A stretch of 64,000 bases of DNA from Chitiniphilus eburneus (GCF_005048205.1 NZ_SUMF01000005.1:62001-126000); one strand, 5' to 3'; shown: positions 1 to 9,679, counted from the first letter of the stretch. Made by a program: numbers and translations. The notes: generated from the sequence alone by a model not told the origin.

Positions 1-1
1 G

Positions 2-928
2 CGCGAGTCGGATCTCAGCCATCGCGCCGCCGAGGAATCGCTGCCGCTGCGCGATGCGTTTTCGGTGCTGTTCTTCGTGTCGGTGGGCATGCTGTTCGAT
101 CCGCGCGTCATGGTCGAGCAGCCGTTGCAGGTCCTGGCGGTGGTGGCGATCATCATCGTCGGCAAGACCGTGGCGGCGTTCGCGCTGGTGCTGATGTTCC
201 GCTATCCGCTCAATACCGCGCTCACCGTTTCGGCCAGTCTGGCGCAGATCGGCGAGTTCTCGTTCATCCTGGCGGGCATGGGGCTGGCGCTCGACCTGCT
301 GCCCAAGGAAGGGCAAAGCCTGATTCTGGCCGGCGCGCTGATTTCGATTGCATTCAACTCGGTGGTCTTCACGGCCATCGAGCCGGCGCAGCGCTGGATC
401 CGCTCGCGTTCCAACCTGGCGCGGTTGCTGGAACGGCGTGACGATCCACTGGCCGAACTGCCGATGGAAGTGGACCAGGACAAGCTGACCGGGCAAGTGG
501 TGCTGGTGGGCTATGGCCGGGTCGGCCGCCGCATTGGCGAGGCATTGGCCGAACAGGGCATCCCCTTCGTGGTGGCCGAGCAGAACCGCGAGATCGTCGA
601 AACCCTGCGTATCCAGGGCGTGCCGGCGGTGTCGGGCGATGCGGCCGAGCCCGCAGTGCTGATCCAGGCGCACATTGCCAATGCCGGCATGCTGGTGATC
701 GCCACGCCGGACAGCTTCCATGTGCGGCGGATGGTGGAGATTGCGCGCACGCTCAACCCGGGCATCGAAACCGTGGTGCGTACCCATAGCGAAGACGAAG
801 CCGTGCTGCTGGCGCAGGAACAGGTGGGGCAGGTATTCATGGGCGAACACGAGCTGGCCAAGGGCATGACGCGCCATGTGCTGGAACGAATGACTGGCCG
901 CCGGAAACCGGTGGGGGCCACACACTGA
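2..928 (+). CDS. ybaL: YbaL/KefB-type cation:proton antiporter, C-terminal part
   Basis: Monovalent cation:proton antiporter of the CPA2 family in the inner membrane, involved in pH and K+/Na+ homeostasis. The 5' end lies outside the window; 308 codons are visible. The first residues (ESDLSHRAAEESLPLRDAF, then LFFVSVGMLFDP) match the E. coli YbaL signature closely. Several hydrophobic segments follow, then a cytoplasmic RCK/TrkA-N domain from about position 500 with the Rossmann motif GYGRVGRRIGEAL. No RCK_C domain is evident, as is usual for YbaL. The gene stops with TGA and is followed by a strong hairpin terminator. The function is clear at family level; the transported ion is inferred. 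Confidence 0.88.
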   Translation, partial: RESDLSHRAAEESLPLRDAFSVLFFVSVGMLFDPRVMVEQPLQVLAVVAIIIVGKTVAAFALVLMFRYPLNTALTVSASLAQIGEFSFILAGMGLALDLLPKEGQSLILAGALISIAFNSVVFTAIEPAQRWIRSRSNLARLLERRDDPLAELPMEVDQDKLTGQVVLVGYGRVGRRIGEALAEQGIPFVVAEQNREIVETLRIQGVPAVSGDAAEPAVLIQAHIANAGMLVIATPDSFHVRRMVEIARTLNPGIETVVRTHSEDEAVLLAQEQVGQVFMGEHELAKGMTRHVLERMTGRRKPVGATH

Positions 929-956
929 CGGCGTGATGCTCTGACGCACGCCGGCC

Positions 957-981
957 GGGGAGCACCATGCTCCCCTTTTTT
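957..981 (+). terminator. Rho-independent terminator after ybaL-like gene
   Basis: An 8-bp perfect stem GGGGAGCA/TGCTCCCC with a 3-nt loop is followed directly by six T residues, 28 nt after the antiporter stop codon. Confidence 0.85.
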
Positions 982-1266
982 CAGGTGCCTGAGCGGGGCC
1001 GCGATCAGCCATCCTCCGGCCATTGGTGTGCGGTGAGGTGGGCTTCCCCCTCACTGTGCCAACGATCTTGCGCTATTCACCCAGTGGCCCGGCTGAATCA
1101 CTGTTTGGCTGAATGTGGCGGCGTCATTCCGAAATGGGAGGGGGGAAATCCGAAGGTTTGCCCTCCTTGCCCTACCACGGAAACCCGTGCGTGGGACACC
1201 ACCTGTCCCGCCGCATCCACATACTGCGCGCGGCTATCACCGCGACATCTTGAGACAAGTTGTGTG

Positions 1267-1283
1267 GCATCCATGCCGGATGC
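1267..1283. promoter_or_regulatory. Overlapping palindromes upstream of the WYL regulator
   Basis: GCATCC-ATGCC-GGATGC is a perfect inverted repeat. It overlaps a second one, GGCAT-CC-ATGCC (1266-1277). They end 46 nt before the WYL start codon, where an autoregulatory operator would be expected. The rest of the 348-nt gap (982-1329) shows no gene. The role is inferred from position only. Confidence 0.3.
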
Positions 1284-1329
1284 GGAAACCTGGCGAAATC
1301 AGGCGCGGACTCAAAAGAGGATTTGGCTA

Positions 1330-2223
1330 ATGTCCACGAAAGGCACGCATGATCGCCTTGCCCATCGCCTGGCCTGTACCCTCATATTGCTCAACCAGGG
1401 TGGCAAGCTCACGCCCAAGGGCCTGGCGGGCCGGTTCAATGTCTCGGTCAAGACGGCGCGTCGTGACCTCGATCGTCTCGACGCCATGGGCCTGCGCCAG
1501 GATGAAGACGGGCGTTACTTTTTGCCGAGCTATCTGCTCGGCAAATTGACTTTCCACGAAGTAGACCGGCTGATCGCATTGTCGGGCATCCAGGACCTGT
1601 TCCCGGATGTGGGTTCGGCACTGCTGCGGGATATGTTCGATCACATGGCGCGTAGTGCGCTGCTGACCAAGGGAGTGTACGACGAGCAGGCCGGAAAGCC
1701 CGCGGACGTGCAGACGATCCAGGGCGCGATCACCGAGTACCGGCACCTGGATTTCCAGTATCGCACCGGTGCCGGCCTGGATGACTATGTGGACCTGGAG
1801 CCCTACCGGCTGCTGAACGACAAGGGGGCATGGTACCTGGCGGCGGTTCACCACGGCCAGATCAAGACCTTCCACCTTGGCAAGATTCAGACGCTGTCGG
1901 TCAAGGCGTCCAGCTTCCAGCCCGACCCCGCCATCCAGGTCCGCGTCCAGACCGACGACAGCATCTGGTCCCACGAGGCCTTGAGCGAGGTGCTCATCAC
2001 CGTCAATGCGGAGGCCGCCGATTACTTCAAGCGGCGCACCGTGCTGGCCCGACAGCAGATCGTCGAGGAACTGGCGGATGGCAGCCTGATCGTGTCCACG
2101 GCGGTGGTTCACCCCGCGCAGATCCTGCCCATCGTGCGCTACTGGATTCCGCACCTTCGCATTCTCAACCCGCTGGAATTGCAGATTTCGCTGGAACAGG
2201 AGTTGCGCGAATATGTGCAATAG
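1330..2223 (+). CDS. WYL-domain transcriptional regulator (DeoR-like HTH)
   Basis: Predicted DNA-binding regulator of 297 residues. The N-terminus carries a winged HTH (ILLNQGGKLTPKGLAGRFNV, then SVKTARRDLDRL, a typical recognition helix). The middle and C-terminus form a WYL/WCX ligand-sensing module, with ALSGIQDLFP and YRHLDFQYRT preceding the WYL core. The reading frame is open upstream to 967, but ATG 1330 is chosen because AGAGGA lies 9 nt before it and the upstream translation is unlike protein. It stands alone between terminators, so its targets are unknown; overlapping palindromes upstream suggest autoregulation. WYL proteins often sense nucleic acids or nucleotides, but nothing here identifies the signal. 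Confidence 0.85.
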   Translation: MSTKGTHDRLAHRLACTLILLNQGGKLTPKGLAGRFNVSVKTARRDLDRLDAMGLRQDEDGRYFLPSYLLGKLTFHEVDRLIALSGIQDLFPDVGSALLRDMFDHMARSALLTKGVYDEQAGKPADVQTIQGAITEYRHLDFQYRTGAGLDDYVDLEPYRLLNDKGAWYLAAVHHGQIKTFHLGKIQTLSVKASSFQPDPAIQVRVQTDDSIWSHEALSEVLITVNAEAADYFKRRTVLARQQIVEELADGSLIVSTAVVHPAQILPIVRYWIPHLRILNPLELQISLEQELREYVQ

Positions 2224-2249
2224 CGCGCTGGTGCCAACCGACATGAAAA

Positions 2250-2272
2250 AAGCCCGGCCGAAGCCGGGCTTT
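2250..2272. terminator. Bidirectional terminator between WYL gene and chemoreceptor gene
   Basis: AGCCCGGC-CGAA-GCCGGGCT stem-loop, preceded by six A residues (a T-run on the minus strand). It serves the convergent chemoreceptor gene and probably the WYL gene as well. Confidence 0.8.
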
Positions 2273-2292
2273 CCAGTTGCGAAGCAGGGCGT

Positions 2293-4638
2293 CTAGCGAC
2301 GCGCGGCCTCGCCGAGTCGGCGCGCTGCATCCTGCGCGCTCATATTGGCATTGCCCCAGTAGGCCCCGATCACATCGAAGAAGGCGGAGCGGACATTGTC
2401 CTGCACGGCCATGTTGTGGGCCCAGGACGGCACCAGCACGCCCTTGTTGGCGGCCGCGGCGAAATCCTTGGAGGACTGGCGGGCGTACTCGTCGTAGCGC
2501 GTCATGTTCACGTCGGTCCGCGCCGGGATGTTGCCCTTGTACAGGTTGAACACTTCCTGCCCTTCCTGGCTCATCAGCAGGCGGACGAAATCGCGTTGTG
2601 CCGCATGGCGCAGCGGGTCGGTCTGCTTGAACATCGTCAGCGTGTCGGCGGCGAAGCTGTAGTCGCCGCTTTGCGTCGGCGCCGGCCAGCACAGGTAATC
2701 GCGGCCCTGTTCCTTGCCGGCCTGCACGAACTCCGCCTTGGACCAGTCGCCCATCAACTGCATCGCGGCGCGGCCATTGATGACGTCGGCGGTGGCGAGG
2801 TTCCAGTCGCGACCCACCGGGTCCGGCGTCACGTAGGGCTTCAGGCGCTTGAGGGTTTCCAGTGCCTTGATCATCTTCGCGCCGGTGAGGCTGCCCTGGT
2901 CGAGCTGGCTGAACGCGGCACGGTAGAAGTCGGCACCGCCCTGGCCCAGCGCAATGGCTTCGAACACGGTGGCGACCTGCCAGCTCTGCTCGCTGTGCGC
3001 CAGCGCCGGAATCCCGGCCTGCTTCAGCTTGTCGGCCATGACGAAGAAGTCGTCCCACGAGGTGGGCGGGCGCAGGTTCAGGCGGTTCACGATCTGGGCG
3101 TTCACCCACAGCATGTTGGTACGGGCGGTGCCCAGCGGCACGGCCACGTACTTGCCGTCGGCCTGGATCATCTGGTCGAACACGGCGGGCAGCACGCGTG
3201 ACCAACCTTGCTCGCGGGCGATTTCGGTCAGATCGGCACAGACGCCGTCGCGGGCCCAGTTCTGGATCTTCACGCCACCGATGGCGGCGGCGGTGGGCGA
3301 ATTGCCCGCCTGGACGCGTGTCTTGAGCGAGGCCATCGGATTTTCGCCGCTGCTGCGCGCATCCATCCAGTGGTGACCCTGCTTGTTCAGCAATGCCTTC
3401 ACTTCCGACACCGCGCGCGCTTCGGACGACGACAGCCACCAGTGCAGCACCTCGATGTCGGCCAGCTTGAACTTGCCGACCAGATCGAGCAGCCTGCTGG
3501 CGCGCCCGTCGAGCTGGGCCAGCGTCTGGCCGGATTGGCGCAGGGCCGAATCGGTGGCCTGCGTCATGTTGTTGATCTGCTCGGCGGAGTGCGCCATGGT
3601 CGTGGTGGCCGACGATTGCTCGCGGGTCGATTCGGCGATCTGCCGCACCGCTTCCACTACGTGTTCCATGCGCTGACCGATGCCCAGCATGTGCTTGCGG
3701 GCGTCATCGGCACTGATCACGCTGCCGTTCACCTGATCGGCGGTGGACCCCATGCTGCTCACCGCGCTGGTGGTTTCGCTGCCGATCGATTCGATCATGC
3801 GAGCGATTTCCACTGTTGCGGTCGAGGTACGTTCGGCCAGCTTGCGCACTTCGTCCGCCACCACGGCGAAGCCACGGCCCTGCTCGCCGGCGCGCGCGGC
3901 CTCGATGGCCGCGTTCAGGGCCAGGAGGTTGGTCTGGCCCGCGATGTCCTTGATCACCCCGACGATGCCGCTGATTTCCTGCGAGCGCTTGCCCAGGCTG
4001 TCCATCGTGGTGCCCAGCTCCTGCATGGCGCTGGCGACGCCGCCCACTTCTTCCAGGACGCGGCTTACCGCGTCGGCGCTTTCGCTGGCGGTGTGCTGGG
4101 TGTCCGACACCGCTTCGTCCACGTCGCGGGCATTGTCGGCAATGTGATTGATGCTGACCGTGATCTGCTGCACGGTGGCGGCGGAGGCCGCCGCGAAATC
4201 CGATTGCTGGCGGGCGTCCTTGGCCATCTGCTCATTGACCACGGCCACTTCGTGCAGGCCGATGGCGAGGCCTTCCATTTCCCGCTGTACTTCGCGCAGC
4301 ACGCCCTGCTGGCGGGATACGAAGGTATTGAGGGCCTTGGCGATCTGGCCGGCCTCGTCGTCGCCCATATCCGGCAGGCGCAGATTCAGGTCACCGTGAT
4401 CGCTGCCCAGGCTTTGCAGCGTGGCGTGGATGCGGGCGAGCGAGCCCATTCCCTTGCCGACGCCGAACAGCAACGCGGCGGCGATACCGCCCACGCTGAC
4501 CAAAGCAATCAGCAGGGCGATGGTGGCGGTGCCGCCCGCGAGATTGCCGGCGCTGAACACGTAGCCAAGGGTGGCAGCAAAGCCGGCGACGACTGCGGCG
4601 AGCGGTACGGCGACCATCCAGCTTCGTAGCGACATCAT
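2293..4638 (-). CDS. Methyl-accepting chemotaxis protein fused to an ABC-type sugar-binding protein
   Basis: 781-residue chemoreceptor of unusual architecture. Residues 7-29 and about 36-60 are two membrane helices joined by a loop of only about seven residues, so there is no periplasmic sensor domain. A HAMP-like linker follows, then a full methyl-accepting coiled coil with the conserved tip ([20 protein letters not shown], about 228-247). At residue 394, right after the usual receptor end FKLA, a complete family-1 solute-binding protein of about 388 residues begins ([19 protein letters not shown]), closely resembling proteobacterial glucose-type binding proteins without a signal peptide. 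By topology the sugar-binding domain is cytoplasmic. RBS AGGAGT precedes two adjacent ATGs; the outer is used here. No transporter genes are adjacent. Each half is securely identified; what the fusion senses is unknown. Confidence 0.88.
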   Translation of the reverse strand: MMSLRSWMVAVPLAAVVAGFAATLGYVFSAGNLAGGTATIALLIALVSVGGIAAALLFGVGKGMGSLARIHATLQSLGSDHGDLNLRLPDMGDDEAGQIAKALNTFVSRQQGVLREVQREMEGLAIGLHEVAVVNEQMAKDARQQSDFAAASAATVQQITVSINHIADNARDVDEAVSDTQHTASESADAVSRVLEEVGGVASAMQELGTTMDSLGKRSQEISGIVGVIKDIAGQTNLLALNAAIEAARAGEQGRGFAVVADEVRKLAERTSTATVEIARMIESIGSETTSAVSSMGSTADQVNGSVISADDARKHMLGIGQRMEHVVEAVRQIAESTREQSSATTTMAHSAEQINNMTQATDSALRQSGQTLAQLDGRASRLLDLVGKFKLADIEVLHWWLSSSEARAVSEVKALLNKQGHHWMDARSSGENPMASLKTRVQAGNSPTAAAIGGVKIQNWARDGVCADLTEIAREQGWSRVLPAVFDQMIQADGKYVAVPLGTARTNMLWVNAQIVNRLNLRPPTSWDDFFVMADKLKQAGIPALAHSEQSWQVATVFEAIALGQGGADFYRAAFSQLDQGSLTGAKMIKALETLKRLKPYVTPDPVGRDWNLATADVINGRAAMQLMGDWSKAEFVQAGKEQGRDYLCWPAPTQSGDYSFAADTLTMFKQTDPLRHAAQRDFVRLLMSQEGQEVFNLYKGNIPARTDVNMTRYDEYARQSSKDFAAAANKGVLVPSWAHNMAVQDNVRSAFFDVIGAYWGNANMSAQDAARRLGEAARR

Positions 4639-5214
4639 GATTAATACTCCTGCGGCGACCCAGCGGTGGGATGGCCTTGAACGTAAAGCGAAATCTCAGT
4701 GCAAAGCTTGGTGGTGGTCCCACCCGTTTGGCTGGGGGTAGTTAGGATTATTTTTACATATTTGCAGCATAGCCTAGTGTCCTTACCGATGTGCGGCCAT
4801 AAGTGGAAACGTTAATGAGGAATACCCTTTATGTGCACTAGATCATTGGCTTGCGGCGGATAACCTCAAGATGTTTCCTGGTTGCGCCGCACCATTTTCG
4901 GGGTGGGCCAATCCCGTGTGCCCTGAATCGGTGCGCAAAACCAATATTTCTATTTGTGTAATTATAGGTCGCCCTGAGCAGACTGCTGGTGCAAGAAAAT
5001 CCCGAATTTTTTCGGTGGAGAATGCGCAAGGCGCGCAAAGGGAGCAAGGAGCATCGCAATTGTGTCTGATTCGGGTCGGTAATCACCCGCTCAAACCGGA
5101 CGATGATAGGGGAGGCGGGCCTTTCCGTGCGCGCGCAATGGCATGAAAGTGGGCAAGCGGGGAACAGACGTCGCGCTGTCCTCCCATCGGCCCCTGCCCC
5201 GAACCGATAGACGC
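4639..5214. other. Intergenic region upstream of the chemoreceptor gene
   Basis: About 575 nt with no convincing gene. It is AT-richer near 4740-4850 and must hold the promoter of the minus-strand chemoreceptor gene. I looked for a sigma-28 type promoter on the minus strand and did not find a clear match. Confidence 0.5.
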
Positions 5215-5242
5215 AAAAAAGCCGGGTCGAAACCCGGCTTTT
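5215..5242 (-). terminator. Terminator after tRNA-Leu
   Basis: GCCGGGT-CGAA-ACCCGGC stem-loop flanked by six A residues on the left (T-run for the minus strand), 11 nt beyond the tRNA 3' end. Confidence 0.8.
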
Positions 5243-5252
5243 CGTTATTCGA

Positions 5253-5337
5253 TGGTGCCGACAGTGAGACTCGAACTCACACAGCCGAAGCCACTACCCC
5301 CTCAAGATAGCGTGTCTACCAATTTCACCATGTCGGC
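5253..5337 (-). tRNA. tRNA-Leu (anticodon GAG)
   Basis: The minus strand folds as a class II tRNA of 85 nt. The acceptor stem pairs GCCGACA with TGTCGGC, followed by discriminator A and an encoded CCA. The anticodon stem CTATC/GGTAG encloses the loop TTGAGGG, giving anticodon GAG, which reads CUC/CUU leucine codons. A long variable arm and T-arm GTGAG-TTCGAGT-CTCAC complete the fold. It stands alone, with a terminator immediately downstream. Confidence 0.97.
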
Positions 5338-5442
5338 CTTGCGGGGCGGGACATTGCCGTCCAACCTGCAAAGAGGCGGGATGGTAACCGGCGCGCTGCG
5401 GCGTGTCCAGCTTTCCATGCACGACATCGCGCAGGCGTTTCG

Positions 5443-5471
5443 TTCAGGCCGCAAGGGCTTTGCGGTACAAT
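5443..5471 (+). promoter_or_regulatory. Possible promoter of the ankyrin gene
   Basis: A good -10 (TACAAT, 5466-5471) lies 17 nt after a weak -35 (TTCAGG, 5443-5448). It would start transcription near 5478, which favours ATG 5511 over ATG 5484 as the start codon. Confidence 0.35.
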
Positions 5472-5510
5472 GCGCTGATATCAATGAAAGTTTTAATCTT
5501 ACAAAGCATC

Positions 5511-6449
5511 ATGTCCGATTCTTTGCTTGATTACCTCAATCGCTATGATCTCGCAGGTCGCTATCCGCACCTGCTGGCGGAGCGCTACCCGCGCATCATC
5601 GGCCGGATCGTGGATTTGTGGGGTACGCCGGCGTTGTCCGCCTATTTCGAAGAGCTGTTGATCATGGATCGCCCCGATCGGCAGGGGTTTCCGCCCGAGG
5701 TCGGCGCGGAGTTGATGTCATTGGCATTTGCTTACGATCATCTGGTCTTGCCGAGCCAGGAGCAGGAGGACGTGTGGGCGCACGTCAACGGCAAGGCGCA
5801 GGAAGAGCTGGCCGCGCATGGCCTGATGCCCAGCGCCAAGGATTTCCATACCAGCGTCGGCCGTGGTGAACAGCAGATGATCGGGCTGTTCCTGCGCGCG
5901 GGGCTGTCGATCGACGCCCGGGACGAGCAGGAATGGACGCCGCTGATGCGCGCCTGCTTCGAAGGCAACCTGGCGATGGCCGAAGCGTTGATCCGCGCCG
6001 GTGGCAGCGTTCATGCGCAGGACAACGATGGTTACAGCCCCTTGCACTGGGCCGCGCTCAACGGCAATGAAGGGCTGGTGAACCTGTTGCTGGCCAATGG
6101 CGCCCGCGTGAATGCCACCAGCAACCACGGCTTTACGCCGCTGATCCAGGCCGCGTCGTGCGGGCATACCAAGCTGGTGCGCGCGCTGATCGCGGTGGGC
6201 GCCAACGTGGCCGCCACCACCACGGATGGCTGGACCGCCTTGCACAAGGCGGTATCCAATGGCCACCTCGATGCCAGCGTTGCCCTGCTGGACTACGGAG
6301 CCGATCCACTTGCCGCCTATCAGGACGGCACCACGCCGCTGGACATCGCCCAGCGCGGCAATCGCCAGCAACTGGCGAAGCTGCTCGCCATGGCCGCCAG
6401 CCTGCGCCAGCGCCATCCCGAGGCACTGAATCCCTCCAGCAAGAAGTAA
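5511..6449 (+). CDS. Ankyrin-repeat protein
   Basis: 312-residue predicted cytoplasmic protein with no signal peptide. The first 120 residues form an alpha-helical region of unknown fold (SDSLLDYLNRYDLAGRYPHL). About five ankyrin repeats follow, shown by consensus segments such as DEQEWTPLMRACFEGNLAMA, DNDGYSPLHWAALNGNEGLV, NHGFTPLIQAASCGHTKLV and TDGWTALHKAVSNGHLD. Ankyrin arrays mediate protein-protein contacts; the partner is not evident. ATG 5511 is chosen because the upstream ATG at 5484 would leave almost no leader from the likely promoter; neither has a strong RBS. It is monocistronic with a hairpin terminator shared with the convergent hexosaminidase gene. Confidence 0.85.
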   Translation: MSDSLLDYLNRYDLAGRYPHLLAERYPRIIGRIVDLWGTPALSAYFEELLIMDRPDRQGFPPEVGAELMSLAFAYDHLVLPSQEQEDVWAHVNGKAQEELAAHGLMPSAKDFHTSVGRGEQQMIGLFLRAGLSIDARDEQEWTPLMRACFEGNLAMAEALIRAGGSVHAQDNDGYSPLHWAALNGNEGLVNLLLANGARVNATSNHGFTPLIQAASCGHTKLVRALIAVGANVAATTTDGWTALHKAVSNGHLDASVALLDYGADPLAAYQDGTTPLDIAQRGNRQQLAKLLAMAASLRQRHPEALNPSSKK

Positions 6450-6502
6450 GCGCTGGATTGCCGTCCCGAGGTGGCGCGGCTGGCCGTGACCGCCAAGCAA
6501 AA

Positions 6503-6528
6503 CGCCTGCACCGAAGTGCAGGCGTTTT
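6503..6528. terminator. Bidirectional terminator between ankyrin and hexosaminidase genes
   Basis: CGCCTGCAC-CGAA-GTGCAGGCG, a 9-bp perfect stem with a stable tetraloop, with AAAA before and TTTT after, between two converging genes. Confidence 0.85.
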
Positions 6529-6549
6529 ACGTTGCGGGTTACCGGTGGC

Positions 6550-9057
6550 TCAGCCGACCTGTACCGAACGGCCGCGACGGTTGGTGGTGGTGAACGCGGC
6601 CAGCGTGACCGTGCCGCTGACTGCCACCGGGCCGGTGTAGGCCGGCGAGGCAGCGTTCGGTTCGCTGCCGTCGGTGGTGTAGCGCAGCACGAAGCCCGGG
6701 CTTTCGATATTGGCCAGCAGCTTGCCGCCTTCGACCCGGGCGCCCGGCACCGGCACGCGGTAGCCGTAGCCGCCGAGGAAACCATCCAGGCGCGGCAGTT
6801 CGCGTTGACCCAGGCGGTTGGCGAACTGGTTCCAGTCGGCCTGCATGCGGCGGTCGCGCTCGCCTTCGTCGGCGATGAAGGTCCAGCCCGGATCGACGGC
6901 CCAGGCGCGTTCGGCCAGGGCAACGATGCGCGGCATGGCAAAGTGCTCGACCCGCGTGCCACTGCGGGCATTTTCACCCCACAGCTCGCCCTGGATGCCC
7001 AGCACGTTGCGGGTGCCGTCGGCGGTCAGGCGCGCCTTGTCCTTCAGCGAATCGCCCAGCTCGCCGCCGAACAGGTTGAGCTTGGCGGTGGTGTAGATAT
7101 CGAGCGGGCAGAATTCGAATGCCTTGCGCGTATTGATGAAGCCGCCCCAGTAGTAGCCGGGCTCCTGCGGGTCCTTTTCATAGGCCAGGTCGAAATACAG
7201 ATTGGTGACGTTGCACAGCACCACCTTGTAGCCGGCGTTGGCCAACTGGTAGGCGAAATCCTCCTGGCCCCAGCCCCACACGTTGTTCCAGACATACGGC
7301 TGGAAGTTGGCGTTGACGAACTTGGGGTTCGGCTTGTGAACGTGCGCGCCGTCGACGGTTTCGCTGGTGAGGGCAATTTCTTCCCAGCCGCCGAAGGTCA
7401 GGTCGTATTTCTTGAGGATGTCGCGATAGCGCGCCAGGAAATGGTCGAGCAGTTCGCGCGTGCCGTTCAGGCCATGCTGCTGCATGAAGGCCTGGCACTT
7501 GGGCGAGCCTTCCCACACCCCGGCGGGCACTTCGTCGCCGCCGGTGTGCATGGTCTTCCATTCCACGCCGGCCTCGGCGTACATCTCCTTCACGTCGCGG
7601 ATCACGGTTTCGATGAAGTGATACGCGCCGTCGAGCGCGATGCAGATCACATTGTCGTGCCACAACTGCACCGACTCGTACTTGGAGACATCGTCGAAAT
7701 CCGCCAGCAGGTAGTACTCGGCCTCGGCCTGCTTGCCGGCCTTCACCAGGCGGTCGTAACGCACGTTCATTGCCTTGATCGCCGAGCGGGCGTGGCCCGG
7801 CACGTCGAATTCGGGCACGACCTCGATATGGCGTGCGGCGGCGAACTTCAGGATCTCGATGTATTCGGCACGGGTATAGAAGCCGGTGCCATGAGAGTGC
7901 TCGACCTCGGCGCCGGAGCCGAAGCTGGGCACCAGGTTGTCGGTTTCGGTGGTGGTAAAGCCGCGCAGGCTGCCGATTTCGGTCAGTTCCGGCAGGCTGG
8001 GGATTTCCAGGCGCCAGCCTTCGTCATCGGTCAGATGGAAGTGGAACTTGTTGAGTTTGTACAGCGCCATGCAGTCGAGCAGGCGAAGGATGGTCTGCTT
8101 GGAAGAGAAGTTGCGGCCCACATCCAGGTGCATGCCGCGATAGGCAAAGCGCGGGGCATCCTTCACCTTGCCGAACGGCACGCTCAGCGTCGGCTGCGGA
8201 TTGCGCCAGGCGTCCAGCGGCAACAACTGGCGCAGCGACTGGATGCCATTGAACACACCGTGCGCGCTGGCGCCGGTGATCACGATACCGTCGGCGTTCA
8301 CTTCCAGCGTATAGGCCTCGGCGGCGGCGCCGCTGTCGGCCACGGCCACCTGGCCCAGTTGCAGCACGATGCCCTTGCCCCGGGCGGCGCCATGGAACTC
8401 GGTGCCGGTGAGGTCCTTCAGGGTCTGGCGCAGGAAGGCGGCCTCGCGCTCCAGCGCCACCGGGAAGACCACCGGTGTGTCGTGCGAGAAAGTGTAGCTG
8501 CCGCCGCCAAAGCTCGATTCCAGCGGGGTGGGCGTGATCCTGCCTACCTGGTCGGCCGGCAGCAGCGTCAGTGCTTCGTTATCGGCGTAACGGGTATCCG
8601 CGGTGACATAGGGCACCTTGTCGCCGTTGGAGCGGTTGCGTTGTTCCGGGCGGGTGAACGGCACGATTTCCGGGTCGCCGATCGCTTCGGCGCGCGCATC
8701 GGCCTGGCCGTCGCCATACACCACGTAGAAACCCAGCGGGGCGTCGGTTTCCTGGATCACCCAGAACAGGCCGACATAGCGGATGCTGCGGCTTTCGCCC
8801 GGAGCCAGCGTGCCGAAGTCGGCGGTGGGCACCAGCTTGGACAGGTCGCCGTTGACATGCACCATGTCCACGCCGCCGGTGACGGTGCCCGGTTTGACCT
8901 TGCGGCAGGCGTTGAAATAGATCGCCCAATCGTTGCCCGACAGCGGCGCATCGGATTGATTGGTCAGCGTCAGTTCGGCCAGGAAAGTGTCGCCGTCGTA
9001 GTGATTGGAAATGCATTCCCAGGTGAGCTTGAGTTGTGATCCAGCGGGACGGCTCAT
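6550..9057 (-). CDS. GH20 beta-N-acetylhexosaminidase (chitobiase type)
   Basis: 835-residue enzyme predicted to release N-acetylglucosamine from chitobiose and short chitin oligomers. It has the four-domain layout of Serratia chitobiase: N-terminal carbohydrate-binding fold (about 1-160), GH20b domain (about 165-300), GH20 barrel (about 303-750) with the catalytic Asp508-Glu509 pair in HTGGDEVP, and a C-terminal Ig-like domain. Unlike Serratia chitobiase, no signal peptide or lipobox is visible. The start at 9057 is supported by a GGAG 8-11 nt upstream, and no alternative upstream ATG exists in frame. It therefore may act in the cytoplasm on imported chitobiose. No chitinase or transporter is adjacent. 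Confidence 0.93.
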   Translation of the reverse strand: MSRPAGSQLKLTWECISNHYDGDTFLAELTLTNQSDAPLSGNDWAIYFNACRKVKPGTVTGGVDMVHVNGDLSKLVPTADFGTLAPGESRSIRYVGLFWVIQETDAPLGFYVVYGDGQADARAEAIGDPEIVPFTRPEQRNRSNGDKVPYVTADTRYADNEALTLLPADQVGRITPTPLESSFGGGSYTFSHDTPVVFPVALEREAAFLRQTLKDLTGTEFHGAARGKGIVLQLGQVAVADSGAAAEAYTLEVNADGIVITGASAHGVFNGIQSLRQLLPLDAWRNPQPTLSVPFGKVKDAPRFAYRGMHLDVGRNFSSKQTILRLLDCMALYKLNKFHFHLTDDEGWRLEIPSLPELTEIGSLRGFTTTETDNLVPSFGSGAEVEHSHGTGFYTRAEYIEILKFAAARHIEVVPEFDVPGHARSAIKAMNVRYDRLVKAGKQAEAEYYLLADFDDVSKYESVQLWHDNVICIALDGAYHFIETVIRDVKEMYAEAGVEWKTMHTGGDEVPAGVWEGSPKCQAFMQQHGLNGTRELLDHFLARYRDILKKYDLTFGGWEEIALTSETVDGAHVHKPNPKFVNANFQPYVWNNVWGWGQEDFAYQLANAGYKVVLCNVTNLYFDLAYEKDPQEPGYYWGGFINTRKAFEFCPLDIYTTAKLNLFGGELGDSLKDKARLTADGTRNVLGIQGELWGENARSGTRVEHFAMPRIVALAERAWAVDPGWTFIADEGERDRRMQADWNQFANRLGQRELPRLDGFLGGYGYRVPVPGARVEGGKLLANIESPGFVLRYTTDGSEPNAASPAYTGPVAVSGTVTLAAFTTTNRRGRSVQVG

Positions 9058-9679
9058 CGGTCTACTCCAAGATAGCGGTGGGAGAATACGAACGGCTCGC
9101 GACGCCGTAAGAAAACGAAGTGTCTGTGAGTTTAGAGCGATTGACTTACGCTCGCCAGCGCCCGTTTTGCCCAGATTGTCGCGAGCGGCCCGCCGGTATG
9201 ACGGCCATGCGCGGGGTCGGAGGGCGCTTCGTCAGGGCTGTCGGGCTTGTAAACCGTGATTCCACTGGGCGTTGCGGCTCGTTATTGTGTGCCGATATCT
9301 GCATCAAACCCATGAACATCGATCCGCTTGGGCATAGAGGGCAAAGCTTCCTTCCGGCTGTGGAAACCCTCGGCACACCTGCTTCCAGGGTTTGCCATGG
9401 GACGGGCGTCAGCAAGGACGGGCCGACGGATGCCGTCCCGGCCGGTGAAAGTGGCGGTGACCGCCGATCCGCGAGGACGGGCCGCCCAGGTGCCGGTCGG
9501 TTCACCGGGATGCTTGCCATGGGGCCGGCCGCGCGGCCCGCAACGGCGGCGCCCGCGCAATCGGCGCGGGTTCCGGGCCGGGCGACGGCAAGCTTTTCCG
9601 GTATCATTGCGCCTGAATTTCGGCGCGGGGGTTGCTGCCCACCGCGTTTCATTTGTCGCGACCCCTACGGATCCGAATC
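9058..9679. other. Intergenic region between hexosaminidase gene and purL
   Basis: About 620 nt of GC-rich sequence with only chance ORFs. It must contain the divergent promoters of the two flanking genes. A TATCAT at 9602-9607 is a possible purL -10, without a clear -35. I see no repeat or RNA gene here. Confidence 0.45.

Noticed and set aside
4871-5146. 91-codon ORF upstream of the tRNA
   Set aside because: No RBS, no domain and a composition unlike neighbouring proteins.
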